Shown here piece after piece: positions 46,561 to 59,739 of a stretch of 64,000 nucleotides of DNA. This stretch comes from Tachypleus tridentatus (Eukaryota > Arthropoda > Merostomata > Xiphosura > Limulidae). The notes beneath the pieces were generated by a model. That model ran no database searches. It had not been told where the DNA came from and saw nothing but the letters and a program-made list of their open reading frames with translations. Position 1 is the stretch's first letter, and each line of letters begins with the position of its first letter. The stretch is from NCBI RefSeq assembly GCF_004210375.1, contig NC_134834.1, positions 144,555,009-144,619,008 on the forward strand. Direction: 5' to 3'. A program made the position numbers and the translations under genes.

Positions 46561-49199
46561 GTCACTTGGCAGCCAAATCATGTGGTATGTCTACATTCTT
46601 ATTGTTATGCATATAATTTCTTATTTTTCCCCCTCTAATATGCTGATGCTCGTAGGTGTAACAAAAATTATTAGTAATGAACTGATTCAGTTCTATCATT
46701 GACACTAGCTTTTAAACACTTCTATCAGAACCTAAAGCAGCAGGTAGTTGTGTAATATGTGTTATATTTTTGCATATGTATGAGTTGGATTTTCTACAGT
46801 TTTTATGACTTGTTGGCAATAAAGTTCAACAATAAAGAAGCAACACACAATTCACTTGTTTTAAATATGTTAAAACAAGTCAAACATGCATATAGTTATT
46901 CATTACACTTATGGTTATCATACTTGTAATCAGTACTTTTAAAAAAATGTATGTTGTCAAACATTCACACAGGTTTGTTTAGTTTCTTTAAAACACAATT
47001 GACAAATTCTTACAAAACTATCTATTTTTTTATCTTACTAACTTTGTCTAACTTAACTAGAACTACATTTTGTGTTAATATTTATAGCCTGACCAAGGTC
47101 TAGAACTTTCCACACTCTTTAAGGCATTATGATGCAATAACACCCAATTAAAACAATGAAAAAACTTCTGGTAACATGACATAATAATACACTAAGTTTC
47201 AGTTCACAACAATGTAATTACAAAATGTATGATTCATACACACTTCATCAATGAATCTGCATTTAACTATTGCTTCTAAACAATTACTAAATTTAACACT
47301 AATGCTATGCTTAATCTATCTGAATCATAATATTTGTATTAAACTTAAACAATCAGGTGTATCTAACAGTGGTCAAGTTAAATACTTGCAATATAGTAAA
47401 GTTGAATACTCTTTACAGTAGAACTGTTTTCTTTCCCATATTTAAAACAGTTCTAATTCTTTCACACTTCTTATCTTTCAGCATTGTTGCACTTGTCTGT
47501 GTTGTTGTCAAATAGTAATTATTTAATTTTTGTTTCCTCGTGATGGTGCACAAGTTAAGGACGTTTTTATAATCCATTGATTGGATGAGAGAAATTTGCA
47601 ACCACTAAGGTTACTAGTGAGGTGCAGGGTTAGAGCTTGGAAGGGAGATAGAGGTAACCATTTAAAAAATATCTCGGATGTCAGTAAGTTTGGGATCAAA
47701 TTGTACTCTATAATTCAAACTTTAATATTATGTATGAGTAAGTTTCTTAATTTAAAATTAGGTGTTAAAAGAATGCATTTGAATATAGATTTCAGTGAGT
47801 CACTTGGTACGTTGAATGCAACACTCTTTAAAATTAGATGTTTGTGATGTCAGAATACTAAATCTAGTTTTGTACAAATTAGAAACTCAACTTACTAATA
47901 CTGACAAGCTAGAATATAAAACAAGAACCTCGTATCTTTTTATTTTGCTGACATATGCCTTGTGTACTGAATCAAACAGTGTCTCTGTTCACCTTTTCCC
48001 ATGTTTGAAAACAGCCCCTTATGTACACTTACTTCAATATTAGATGTGAATAACCATTTAACAGCTTAGAATGTCACCCTAGTGATTTTCAGTCATTTTA
48101 ATCCATGAGAAAGCTGCCACGTTCTCTCAAACCAAGATTTCAAGAAGGTAGGTTATTTTTAGCTTACTTGAAGTTTCATATTTTTTAAACCTAACTAAAT
48201 CTTAGTTACTGAGCTTAATAAATTATAGTGGAATTCTATGGTACAAGTGTAGTCAATTATTATTTTATTATTTAATTGTGTGTGTGTATATATGAATATA
48301 ACCTAAAAAAAAAAGATTGATATCCTTCACATGAAAAAATTTAAAAGGCTTTCCAACCTATGTCCAGTAAGTTCAAAGGTCATAGCGAGAAGAGGTAATT
48401 GTTTGCTTTATCTTTTTATTTATTATTTTATATTAAAAAATAAGTTTGATAGTTTGTTTTTAAATAGTAATAATCTATATACATATATAATGTGTAATAA
48501 TTGAAATGTGACTGTATATTACAAAATACTAGTCCACTAAAACATAGCCAAGACGGGGTAGACTACAAGTTAGTTTTATATTATTGGATATGAGTTCACA
48601 TGCACTGCATCAATGCAGGTTATGTTATGTTAGCTAGGCATGACTAGAGGGTAAATATAATAAAAATAATAAATATATTTGTTCATGTATAGCATTATGA
48701 GACTTAAGCAAGTTAGACTAAACACGCGTATTTTTACGTTATGATATGTAGTCATTCTACCATGAACAAAATAATTTATATCTATTTCCTAATTTTTTTA
48801 TGATGGTTACAAGATTGGTTAAGTGACAGACCAAACATAGTTAGAGTATAGAAAATAACATAAAATATAAAGTTTCACTGTAAAACAACATTTGAAATAT
48901 GTTTAGGAGTTTTTTTTTGAGATCACACAAATAATATTTGAGTTTTGGGACAAAGAATTTTGTTAATCATAATGTAAAACCACTTTGCACTATTTCTATT
49001 TTCATAAGCAGTGAAATATTTCATTAAAAAATCAGGTATTTTACTAAAAATCTACCAAATTTTGAGAAGACACACATGCTGTTTTAAAAGTTATAATGCA
49101 GATATTTAATGTGTGCAAGTGTGTAGACGAACTCATCCATATCATACCAAGCCCATAGTGAAAGGATTAATGAAATTCATTAAAAGTGCTTTTAAGATT
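46561..49199. other. Intronic AT-rich DNA
   Basis: Short frames at 47581-48043 have no recognisable motif. Nothing further was seen. Confidence 0.4.
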
Positions 49200-49948
49200 T
49201 TGCCCAGTAGTGTATTTGTTCATGGAGTTTAATGTTAAGACCTTTTCATTTTCTTGATGTCTTGATAAAACCTTTCCCTTTTGTTTTTCACTGATAGTAC
49301 CGAGATTTTTGGGGGAAGTCAGCTTACGAGTGTAAGAAATGAACTTTCATACTGATATTACAATCCAACTTTTTGAATTTATCAGGCCTGTTATTGACAA
49401 TATTTTAATAATTTGGGTACAGAATCTCTTTAAAAAAATCCTTTTTAAAGGCTTTCACATTTCACAAATCATTAAGCTCCTCTTGTGTGAAAAGTTGTGG
49501 TTCACAAGACGTTTCAGGTTGAAATAATTTCTATTGATATCAGATTCAGAATCAGATGAAACTGTGTCAAGTGTCTCTGGTGGAGTAAGAACAGGTACAT
49601 CAGGTTTATGAACAATGGTTTTTATAGCTTGGATAGGAAATTTCCTTATTTTGAATGGTGGCTTTGCACATTACATGAGCTAAAATAGCAGTCATCTCCA
49701 TGTTTTCTAGCCACACATCAGACAATAGGAATTCCAAATGCAAAGCCTTTTTTACCTTTATTCCATTGTCTCAACTCTTCAACACAAATAGCGCAAATTT
49801 TGTGCAGAGTGCTTGATTTGTCTTGTTCCTCAAGTTTTATTGCAAAGTATGTGTGGTACACTTTGTTTTCTATCAATTATGTAATATTTTGTCTTTATTT
49901 CTTTGCAACAGACATACCACAAGTATAACAGAATATATTTGGGTCATT
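49200..49948 (-). pseudogene. Degenerate copy of the repetitive Cys-motif gene family (copy B), centre deleted
   Basis: One minus-strand frame, broken by four stops, reads NDPNIFCYTCGMSVAKK, then YFAIKLEEQDKSS, then ICAICVEELRQWNKGKKGFA, then FGIPIV-stop and HGDDCYFSSC. It is followed by PPETLDTVSSDSESD and PQLFTQEELNDL in other frames, and finally LDCNISMKVHFLHSRK near 49370-49330. The CxxC pairs (CYTC, CAIC, CYF) suggest a metal-binding N-terminal module. The last block matches MGCRMSLKVHILDAHLDK of copy A at 4741-5640. The central few hundred residues are missing, as in copy A. Function is unknown to me. From memory the family is abundant in arthropod genomes. Confidence 0.65.
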
Positions 49949-52037
49949 AAAAGGTTGTATAAACCTTTTAATGACATAGCAATGAATTAATATTGAAAAA
50001 AAAAAAAAAGTCAAATTGCATGTACAAACAAATACTACCCAGAAGTTACATGTCATAGTGCCCAATAACTGTTCATATAGTAGTGATGTGTGTTTTTCAC
50101 GGGCTCTAAAATGATTGATAAGGTCTAACTTCACAGTTGGTCTAAAGAGACCTACAGCCAGTTGTTGTCAATTTTTAAACATAGCAAAATGTGAGCTGCT
50201 TCCAATGAAAATGATTCACTTATGTAAAATTACGTTCGACATTTGTGAAAAATCTGAATGTGGTGAAGAAAAACTGGATATTGTGTTTGAATATAACATA
50301 CAGAAATTACTGTAGAACATGTAAAAATATTTCAAGATAAACAATTGCAGGCATGTGTATTTTATATACACGAACTAGTATAACCACTATTGTTAATGAA
50401 AGCAAGAATAAATAAATGGTATAGTATATGTATAAGGGAATACACATGCACAAACACTTTTAGGTGTCAGTTTGTTCACAAGAATTAATCTTTTCCCAAG
50501 TTATCACTTTACCAAATTAAATGCACTGAGCAATCTTTTCTACATAATGTTAGAGGTTTGGTTTTCTATGACATTTTGAAACATATTTCAGTTTACATTG
50601 TGTTGAGTCAGTAGCATCAACTTTTCTATCATAAAACCAAAAACTTGTGTTTATAAAGATACAAAATAAAAGTGAAAATATAAACATCTGTACTGATCAT
50701 TATGGTATAACAATGGTAAATGTAATAAGGAGAAAATAATTAGTTAAACTTAATGTATTACAATCTTTTACCACTAGTCTTGTTTAACTACCTGCTGTAA
50801 TAAACATAATAATAAGTAATTTTCAGTCTTCTATGAAAGCTAAAAATTAATAAACCTCTAGAAAGACAAAAGTTCAATCAGAATGATACATTTTGAAAGA
50901 AAGATATAAGGCATCAATTTGACAAAAAAAGTAGGTGTGAAAAGCAATGAAGCTAATTATATGATGTCAAACACTATACACAAATGTTGTATCGGGAATA
51001 TTAACTGTAAAATAAAATTGAAACTAATTGATATTAGTATAAAAAACAAGTGATAGTCAATACACTAAAGCTGTTTATTTTTGCCCTAAACTGTATCCTG
51101 CAGAATCAAAGTTAGGGTGTGAAAGTTTTAAAGAGATTGCAATGTTCTGAAAAACTTTTAATCCATAATCTATATGAAGAATACTGTTTAATTTTTAACA
51201 GAATTTAATGAATTTTTAAACTTGTGCAATAAGAAACCTTGATAATGAGAAAAATTAGTTTATGAGCTCTATACACAAAATCTTGTAATGATGAACAAAT
51301 TCTATTTCATCTGATTAGCTAAGAATTAACATTGTACTGTAACTTGTCTGTAATGTTTTTATTTAGGAATGGAATCTTTATAACTTCAAAGTTTAAAGTG
51401 CTCATTTTATTGAAAACTTGAAACTTGAACATGCACTTAATGATGCTGGTATCTAAATAGTCTGATTTAGTTTCAGTGCAATAATTTTTGTTTCTTAGAG
51501 TGAGCTGTGGTTTACATTTTTAAGACTGTCTAGAAAACCCTTTTATAAAGAAATGCTACTCACCTCTGCACGACAAGGAGTTATTACCTTGTGTAAGTGC
51601 CTGCATGTCAAAAGCCTTGAAGAGAGCTCCCATCAATAATAGTGTCGACATGTATTGTGCTATTCTGTGATGTAATCATCATTAGATAGCCATTTCATCA
51701 ACAGGATGGTGGCACATTCTCCATGTGCAGTAATTCCCATGAGCAAGGCTGAGAAAGTGCACTGTTTCAATTGTCCCAGATGAGGAAAAATAAGTTTGAT
51801 TAGAGAGAACTTATCTGCTTCACTTTTCTGTCTGGTAAGATAGTGAAGGTATGTTTAATTGTCCTTTTGTTTGCTGCTACAAACAGTGTAGTTGTGTTGG
51901 ATTCAACTGGAATTACAAATAGTAGGTTACAGCTAGTCTACATTATTAATTAAAACTGTAATTTATTCAACTGAAAAAAAAGTATATTTATTAACCACCA
52001 GCCCTTAGAAGATGAAGTTCAGTAGTAGGATTGCATT
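49949..52037. other. Intronic AT-rich DNA
   Basis: No exon or recognisable element was seen before the tandem array at 52038. Confidence 0.4.
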
Positions 52038-52541
52038 TGATAGTGAGTTTGTTCATAGAGTAGTGTTAGAAGCTACTACTATATGATAACTCTTGATAGT
52101 GAGTTTGTTCATAGAGTAGTGTTAGAAGCTACTACTATATGATAACTCTTGATAGTGAGTTTGTTCATAGAGTAGTGTTAGAAGCTACTACTATATGATA
52201 ACTCTTGATAGTGAGTTTGTTCATAGAGTAGTGTTAGAAGCTACTACTATATGATAACTCTTGATGGTGAGTTTGTTCATAGAGTAGTGTTAGAAGCTAC
52301 TACTATATGATAACTCTTGATAGTGAGTTTGTTCATAGAGTAGTGTTAGAAGCTACTACTATATGATAACTCTTGATAGTGAGTTTGTTCATAGAGTAGT
52401 GTTAGAAGCTACTACTATATGATAACTCTTGATAGTGAGTTTGTTCATAGAGTAGTGTTAGAAGCTACTACTATATGATAACTCTTGATAGTGAGTTTGT
52501 CCATGAAGTAATGTTAGAACCTGTTAGCATAAGATTACACT
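52038..52541. repeat. 56-bp tandem array, eight near-identical units plus one diverged
   Basis: Units start TGATAGTGAGTTTGTTCATA at 52038, 52094, 52150, 52206, 52262, 52318, 52374 and 52430. Seven of them look identical. The unit at 52262 has one A-to-G change (TGATGGTGAG). A ninth unit (52486-52541) is clearly diverged and lies at the edge, as expected for unequal exchange. Each unit contains AGTAGT and ACTACT arms 10 bases apart. It is not a CRISPR array, since there are no unique spacers and the DNA is eukaryotic. Confidence 0.96.
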
Positions 52542-52549
52542 TGGTAATA

Positions 52550-53490
52550 GATTCTTAGGAACTTTGTGTTAATATCCATCCCACTTTTTGAAGTAGAGCA
52601 TGGGAATCCTTATCACTCTCAGTTTCTGAGTGATGCTTGAACTAATTTTTCCACTCAAGGAGAAGATGGCAAAGCTAGGTATGCTCCTACAAATAATCCT
52701 AGATGGTTTTTCCAGATGTAATTCTGGTTCACAGGTGACTCTCTGCTATCTGGTTGAATGAGTGTGGCCCTTCTTTTTAGTCCTTTTTTTCATTTTGATG
52801 ATCATGGAGAAGGGCTCTTGACTCATTGTAATTCTGGGGTCAGGAAGTGTTGCCTCTCTGGTTGGGGAGTTAAGATTTTAGTTCTTAATCCCAAGCCAGG
52901 TCATCTATATTTCTACAGGTTAAGTGAGGTGTGAAAGGTCCTGTAATTCTGAGTTCAGTTTCTTGCATTTTGTGCTTTAGGTTTACCTACTTTTGTGTTG
53001 CATGCCTTCTTTTTGTAGTTACAGTTACTCAACATGTAACATCCTGTAACTTTCAGATTAGGTTCAGCAGCAGTCCTCCTGTTCTAGTCACTATACTTTA
53101 GATCTAGATTTAGGTTCACAATCCTATAATTCCAGTGATGATACATGGGATCTTGTCTGTTTGGTTAGGGCCTGTATGAATACCACTCATGAATTAGATT
53201 TCATGTTATATAGGCAAAGAGTATACCCATTCCAGAAGTAATATAGACTTCATCAGGGTAATATTACTATATCTCATTTTCACACACCTTTTTTCTGTGT
53301 AGACCTTGCCCTCATGAGCCTCTATCTTATCAGTGTTGAATTCTAGCTATAATGTGAAAGGAGATAAATGCTTCAGAGGTTAATATTTTTTCCACCAAAA
53401 TCTGAATTCAGTGATACCATTCTCACACTTTCTTGCCCTCTCACACCACAATATGGGCAGTTTTATGCCTGCTAATTGGACCATATCAAA
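52550..53490. mobile_element. Diverged repeat, related to the DIRS-associated repeats at 60498 and 62285
   Basis: Stretches near 52600-52680 and 53120-53450 align loosely with 61600-61700 and with 60510-60930 and 62300-62680. Shared blocks include CAC-TCC-TATAATT followed by a CTATTTGGTTGGG-like block, and ACACTTTCTTGCCCTCTCAC versus ACACTTTCTCACCATACCTT. No protein frame survives. I infer non-coding parts of one retroelement family. Confidence 0.42.
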
Positions 53491-55016
53491 GTGAATTGTA
53501 AGTAATTACAATGATATTATATATAGATCAGTTATAATGGTACATTGACATAGTGGAGAGAATCCTAATATTTAACTTCTTTTGGCAACGTAGTGGAGTA
53601 TAAAGGTTGGAGCAAGTGATGTAAATTTTATACCAATGGAGTCTCTCATATTATCATAAATACATTTTAGGTGGAGTAAAATGTTAATGTACAGATCTCA
53701 AATAGAAAAACTGTGGTGATGTAATTAAGAACTTACTTTAATTTGTAATTTTATCATGTATTAGTTCTTGGTGATTACAGTGTTTTATTTTCATCTGAGG
53801 GCAATTTAGTAATTTGTCCATTTATCTTCAATATTATGTATAGTTATGATTGCTTGTACATCAGGGAGCTATGTTAGAATAATAGAAATGGAAGTGAAAG
53901 TCTGATCTATTTATAAGTGATAGTCATTTAATCTTCTGATACCATCAGGCTTTAATAAAATATTCTATAATACTAAAATAGCTAAGTACTACATTGTTGC
54001 AAATTATACATCTTAAATGCTTGTTATTTAGAGGGAGCTGTGGGATTTTGTTGATCAAGTGATAACAATAAGTTTGGGAAGTTCAGTTAGGCCTAGAAAA
54101 GCACATGTGAATGACAGTAAACTAAGTAAGTTTCACCAAAGAGAAATAGACAGTAAACTAAGTAAGTTTCACCAAAGAGAAATATGTAAACTTGGAATAA
54201 ATACAATAACGTTTTTTATTTTTCATACTATCATTACCCATTACAAGAACTTACCAACAAGTGGGTAATGTTCATAAAAAAACAAACTTTATGGAATATC
54301 AGCAATACAAGAAATAATCTAAAATGGGAAAAGGCTAAGGATACAACTAAGAGTTCTAGCATATTTAAAAGTACATTATATGTATAAAATAGGAAAATAT
54401 GTAGAGTATTTTTTCAAGACAGAGTGAACCAGTCAATGTTTTATTTATTATGGTTACTTTGAATAAGTAAATTGATTTATTTGAGTTAATGTCACTTATA
54501 ATGTTGGCTTGAAGCCAAATTTACCATGGCATAAGTGTTGCAGTTTGAAGAAATATTAAAGGTGAAAATTTACCATAATTACGTGAACTGGACTAGATAA
54601 TATAAAAGAACCTGACAATGAGACAAAATTACAGCAGTGCATTAGGATGTAATAGGTATGTGAGTATGGTCTGGACAGGAAGGTGTTTCATTAGCTATTG
54701 ATGTTCACCAAACACAACTTTAAATATTGATTGTAGACATGGTACTCAATCTTGCTATTGATTGTCTTTTTACAACATTCATTCAGAAGTTTTATCCCCC
54801 CCCCCCGAAGTCGGCATCATTTTATTCTCTTTATTCCCTTTGAAGAAAAGTTTTTTTTTAGAGTAAATGTATAAAGTTAGATTAATATTCATGAAATGAG
54901 ATCCACATTAGCTACAGAAGAAAAAAAAAGTACAGTTATTTTATCACTAAACAGATTTTTTAATATTACTGCTGTGTTATGTATAATTTCATTAAATAAT
55001 TTGTTTCCACAATACC
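53491..55016. other. Intronic DNA with a 36-bp direct duplication
   Basis: The unit starting GACAGTAAACTAAGTAAG occurs at 54113-54148 and again at 54149-54184 with no mismatch. A poly-C run lies at about 54796-54806. No gene was recognised. Confidence 0.6.
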
Positions 55017-55235
55017 TGATGGTTACAGTCCTGACTCTACCTTCTAAAGGTCTCAAGTTTGAATCCCCATCACTGATAATACTTACCCTAGCATCCTTGA
55101 GGGAATTATACTGTGCAGTTTAATTCCACTAATTATTGGTATAAGAGCAGTTCAAGAAGTGGTGGTGGGTGGTGTTGATTAGCTGTCTTTCCTCTTGTCT
55201 ATCACTTCTAAACTTGAAATATAACATTTTGTAAT
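55017..55235 (+). mobile_element. SINE (tRNA-Thr-like family), copy 14, very old
   Basis: A B-box-like AAGTTTGAATCCCCATCACT, then CACTAATTATTGGTATAAGA and GGTGGTGGGTGGTGTTGATT, then a CTAGTC-like block, follow the family order but with many substitutions. The tail is lost. Confidence 0.65.
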
Positions 55236-55467
55236 ATAATTGTGGCATGAAATAAATCCACTTATTGTTTTGTTATTTGTGTGAAAGTTAGCTCATGTAA
55301 TTTGTGATATTATTTATATATTTATTACTTTTCCCCAAAAAAGGGAATGATGTAAAGTTGATTAAAATGAGGTGTAACTTTCATCAAATAAAATAAAACT
55401 CTCCTCTCATTCTTTTATGTCTGTGTGTGAGGACATGTTTTTTAGAGTATTTAATCTGATATTGTGA

Positions 55468-55678
55468 TATTCAACTTGCAGTCTGAGGGTTACAGGTTTA
55501 AATCCTTTTCACTGAACATACTCTACCTTTTAGTTGTTGGTGCAAGTCCCTCTGTTCATTGGTAAAACAGTAGCTGAAGAAGTGGGTTGACTAGCTGCCT
55601 TACCTCTAGTCTCTCATTCCTAAAGTAAAGACAGCTAATGCAGATTAGCCTTGTGTAGCTTTGCAAAATGTAAAAAAA
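55468..55678 (+). mobile_element. SINE (tRNA-Thr-like family), copy 15, very old
   Basis: Family order is retained: CAGTCTGAGGGTTACAGGTT, TTCATTGGTAAAACAGTAGC, TGACTAGCTGCCTTACCTCT and TTGTGTAGCTTTGCAAAATG. Divergence is high and short deletions are present. Confidence 0.72.
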
Positions 55679-58600
55679 GCCAATCTGGAGTTTTTGAAGG
55701 ATGATGCTGAAAAAAAACAAAGATTTTTGTGAGTGAATATAACTGTCAGCTACTGAGTGTCTATATGTGGTAGGAACTGGATCTTACGAGTTTCAAAATT
55801 TTGACCATCTTAGTTTTAGGAGGCTGTAAGTTAGCATTTGAGCTATAACTCTTAGAATTCTGTATAGTTGCCCTTTTATCTTGTTAAATCATCATTATAA
55901 AATTTCACTTTATTTTGTTGAAGCCATAGTATATTTCAGTATTAACTAACAAAGAATGAATATTCTTTTTTAATTAAGTGACCATTTAATTGTTGCTGTG
56001 TAAGTTAACATTAAAGGATTTATTACACAGAAAAGGATGATATTCTGCAGTAATGAAAGCAGTTAAGTTAGAACAATTTCTGATGTAGTTTTGGCATTTG
56101 TGTATTAATATGCTTTATGGCTGGATGAAAAAAAAAACTTACAATGTGACAGTTAAAGGTAGGAAGTTCCATAATGAACCCAACATCTCTAGCTGATGTT
56201 TGTTTTATAATGCTCTGCCAGTGTACTTCATTATGTATCTGTACTCTGACCAGACGTAAAGACAGATCTTTTGACCTTGGGGTTTTGCTTGTTAATTTTC
56301 ATCTTTCAAGATTAACTCATCTAATTAATCATGCGATATTGAACCAACAAGTTTTCAGTGCATGTATTTCTGAAGTGAAAAAGTGTTTGTGCTGAGCTGT
56401 GTATAAAAAAAAAAAAGCTGTTCAACATTTTCAAGGTGATGCTTGGGGAATATTTATTCAATTAATATCCTCAGCAAGATTTACTGTGTGCATCATGTTA
56501 AGTCTATCTTCATGGATATATTTTGTATTAAAACTGAACAAGGTAAGAGTAATTATTTTTAGACTATGATACAGTTATCTTATCTAAAAATCAAACCCAT
56601 ACACTTTCACTGGACTGAAAGAACACACAGGAAGATTCCATTTTGTCATTTATTATATAAAAATTATGTTTAAAAGACTAATATTTTTGAATAAATTATC
56701 CTTAAGAAAAGTTTGTAATGCAGAACAAAATAAGCAAATTTCACCAAGAATTCTGTATTAATTATGTGCATATATATGTAATTCATAAAGACTTGATGAG
56801 TGTTCTATGTGGTCTCTCTCATTTGTGATTAGGAGGATGTTTAACCTTTAAACTCAAGTGCATACTGCTAGTGTCTGGCAGAAAGTTCTAATTTACTCAT
56901 CAGACAGTGACAGGATCTGATAATATTTGTCTGTTTGGCTGAAAACCAATCCAGACCTTGTTATTATCTGCAAAATTAAGAAAGCAAAAGTTTTATAATG
57001 TAGGGTATTAATTATTAGAAAATCATGAAAATAATTCCAGGAAAACTTTAAAAAAATTGCTGGTTTCAAGGGTTAAGCTTAGTGATTTGAGAGACGCATA
57101 CTTGCATAATATTTTAGGGATAACAAGGGACCTACTGATCAGCCTTGGCTGTCCCATTCTCTAAACCAGACTTAAAAAAAATCAAAACCTATCCCCATCC
57201 TAACATTTTGTTTATTCCTAATGTACATTAAAAAAATTCTTATTGTAATTTTTTTTATGTTTTCAGCCAAATTTATTCATACATCCTTTTGGATCCTAAC
57301 TTTCTGTTTAACAACCCTTACTGATCTTTTCATAATCTTATACCAATCAATTTAAATTTCTTAAATTTTTGTGATTCTTTTTTAAAAATTTACATCTTAC
57401 TTTGTGAGCCAACCTTTTCTTTCTGTAAAGAATATATTTATTCTTAAAATAAAACATTTTTTTTCTTTAAAAATTCCACATTTTCTCAGTGCCAAATTCA
57501 CAACAGATAATTCTTGTTGCATGCCATCAAAATTTGCTTTTTCAGAATTTGGAATCAAAATATCATTTTTCTTGGTTTCTACATACTGCAAAACATCACA
57601 TTTAATACAGTAACAATCATTTCTTCCTAAATCTTCCCCAGTTTCTACCCTCTCAACCACTTGTTTATTAAAAGTTAATGATTAAAGTAACTTTTTTTTC
57701 TAATAGGTTCCTTGACCATTTGGTGAAGAAATCCATCTTAAGTTTTGGAATTGTTTTTTTCTTCATGTTTTGACTCTAGAATTTTCAATGCAATATTTCT
57801 GTAATTGTGATTACCCATAATTATGCTTCATTACCAGCTAAAATATTAATCTCCTTAATTTCACCAATTTCATCTGGCAGTCTGTAACCAGTTTCTACTA
57901 AGAACTTTTTCCTTGATATTTATTAACAAAAACCCAAATGAATTGAATCTCGATAATATTAATAATAATAACTTCAACAGGATGTTATAATTTTTAAATG
58001 TATTTAATTAAAACTAAATGTGTTCTTTTAAATTAATGTCTTTCCACATTAAATGCAGTACTATGCACGATATGATCTTTAACGTACAAATTACTATAAA
58101 AAAAAAAGAAAAAGTAAATGAACACTTTGCAAGAATTGTCTTAGGCCAGTTAAGTGGGGTCCTTTACGTTTTGCCTCTTTCTTAGGAACTCTATCTTTCA
58201 TTGTAATTCTTTCTTCATCTTACTTTTCCTTCTCTTTGCTGGTTTTTTAAACCTTATCTGTCTCTCAAATGCAATATAGCATCAGATGAATGGAATTGAT
58301 CTGCTTGGAAAATTTTGCACTCAAAAACACAAAATTGTCAATCAAACCTCCAGTTAATCAAAAGTTTGATCAAAATACAGGTCAAGCTCAGGCCTTTACA
58401 CCATGTTATCAGTGAGAGGTTTATATGGTTTTTCAACCAATTTCATTATTATTTTGTTTGTTACATTTTACTTTGGTAGCTTACCATGTGAACTTGGGAC
58501 TAAATCTTCAAAACTGACTAAACCTTGTGAAATATTTTTGAAATTACAACCAAATAACAAAAATAACAACTGTTGACAACAGTGCTTTGTTATCATTGCA

Positions 58601-58744
58601 TGTAAGAGTATAAAAACAGTATATTTAACAACACTTATTAATGGATTATTTTTTGATTCCAATCTGTCCAGTTATTTTGCTTTGATCAGAATTGAATATT
58701 AGTCATAGACAGAAGCACAGAACCATTCCTTTGTAATATTATAG
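55679..58744. other. Intronic AT-rich DNA
   Basis: Nothing recognisable before the acceptor at 58744. An 87-codon minus-strand frame (57397-57660) shows no motif. Confidence 0.4.
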
Positions 58745-59058
58745 ATGGTGAAGATGAAGAAGGAGATGATGTTGACCAGGATGAAGACACAATTCCTGAT
58801 GATCAAGGTGAAGGAGATGATGAAGAGGATGCAGAAGTGGAAGAAGAGGATCAGTCTCCAGAGCAGACAGATGAACCTCTTCCACAAGAGGGACTTCCAG
58901 ATGATGACGATGATGATGAAGAGGATGATTTAGAAGAGCCAGAGACTCCTCCTAAACCAAAGAAGGAAAAAGGAAAAAAGAGAAAAGCAAAGGGAGATGG
59001 AGAAAGAAAGAAGGAAAAAAAGAAAAAAAAGAAGAAAGCTTTGTCAGATAGTGCAGAG
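58745..59058 (+). CDS. Mi-2/CHD-like chromatin remodeller, N-terminal acidic/basic exon
   Basis: A TATTATAG acceptor precedes 58745 and a GTATGG donor follows 59058. The 314-base exon enters in phase 1 and leaves in phase 0, giving 104 full codons with no stop. It encodes DGEDEEGDDVDQDED, an acidic region with a run of six Asp, then EEPETPPKPKKEKGKKRKAK, then an ERKKEKKKKKKK block and ALSDSAE. From memory, an acidic stretch, a TP-K turn and long Lys/Arg-rich tracts are characteristic of the disordered N-terminus of Mi-2/CHD3/CHD4/CHD5, ahead of the CHDNT, PHD, chromo and helicase domains. Those domains would lie beyond this window. In the family the tract precedes nucleosome remodelling within the NuRD complex. 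Low-complexity similarity alone cannot exclude another nuclear protein, but the exon itself is well supported. Confidence 0.62.
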
Positions 59059-59739
59059 GTATGGCCATATTCTACATGACTTTATAATCTTTCATTAACC
59101 ACTTTTAACTGCATTATGATGAGAAAAATTATGTTTGAAAGAATGTTTAACAAAAGAAAAAAAACATTTTGTATTGAGGTTTTGCTGGATTCTTTTTTGA
59201 TTGAGAAAGAATTCCAAAACATGTTTACCATTTTCTGACAATATAGTTATTTCTTGATCTCCAGAATTTCTGTTCTTTCCTAATGTTGTAAACACTGAAA
59301 ACACTTGTTCCAGTCTTTTGTACCACACTTGAATGCCTTAGGCAAATGCTAATTTGCAAAATTCTTCACCAACATGGATATGGGTACTGTACATAAGCAC
59401 CTCATTCAGACAGTGTAATCAGTTTTTCTTGATAAAACATTTGGTTTGGTTTTCTGTCAACAAAATTATTGACCTGTAGTGTTTCCCAACCTTCTTTGGT
59501 TCCCATGGTAAGGTCCATTTGTATTCTCTAGGATCTTTGGCTTAGACGGACCAGTAGCAACTGTCGGGGAGTATCCTGTGGGCAGGTGAATACTAGAATC
59601 ATGATTACAATATTTCCTGGACATCTGAAGTTCTTTCACAGGGGATCTGTGAGTATTCCATGTTCTGGTTTCAAGGTTTGTCCTTAAATTTGCATCACCT
59701 CCTCCATTATCTCACCATCATCTGCTCAACCTGTTGTCT
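59059..59739. other. Intron sequence
   Basis: No exon or recognisable element. The next CHD-like exon was not found in the window. Confidence 0.45.

Noticed and set aside
52038-52541. CRISPR-like regular repeats
   Set aside because: Units are contiguous 56-bp copies with no unique spacers, and the DNA is clearly eukaryotic.
58699-58887. Hydrophobic minus-strand open frame opposite the acidic exon
   Set aside because: It is an antisense shadow of the Glu/Asp-rich exon, which always yields Phe/Leu/Ile-rich complements.
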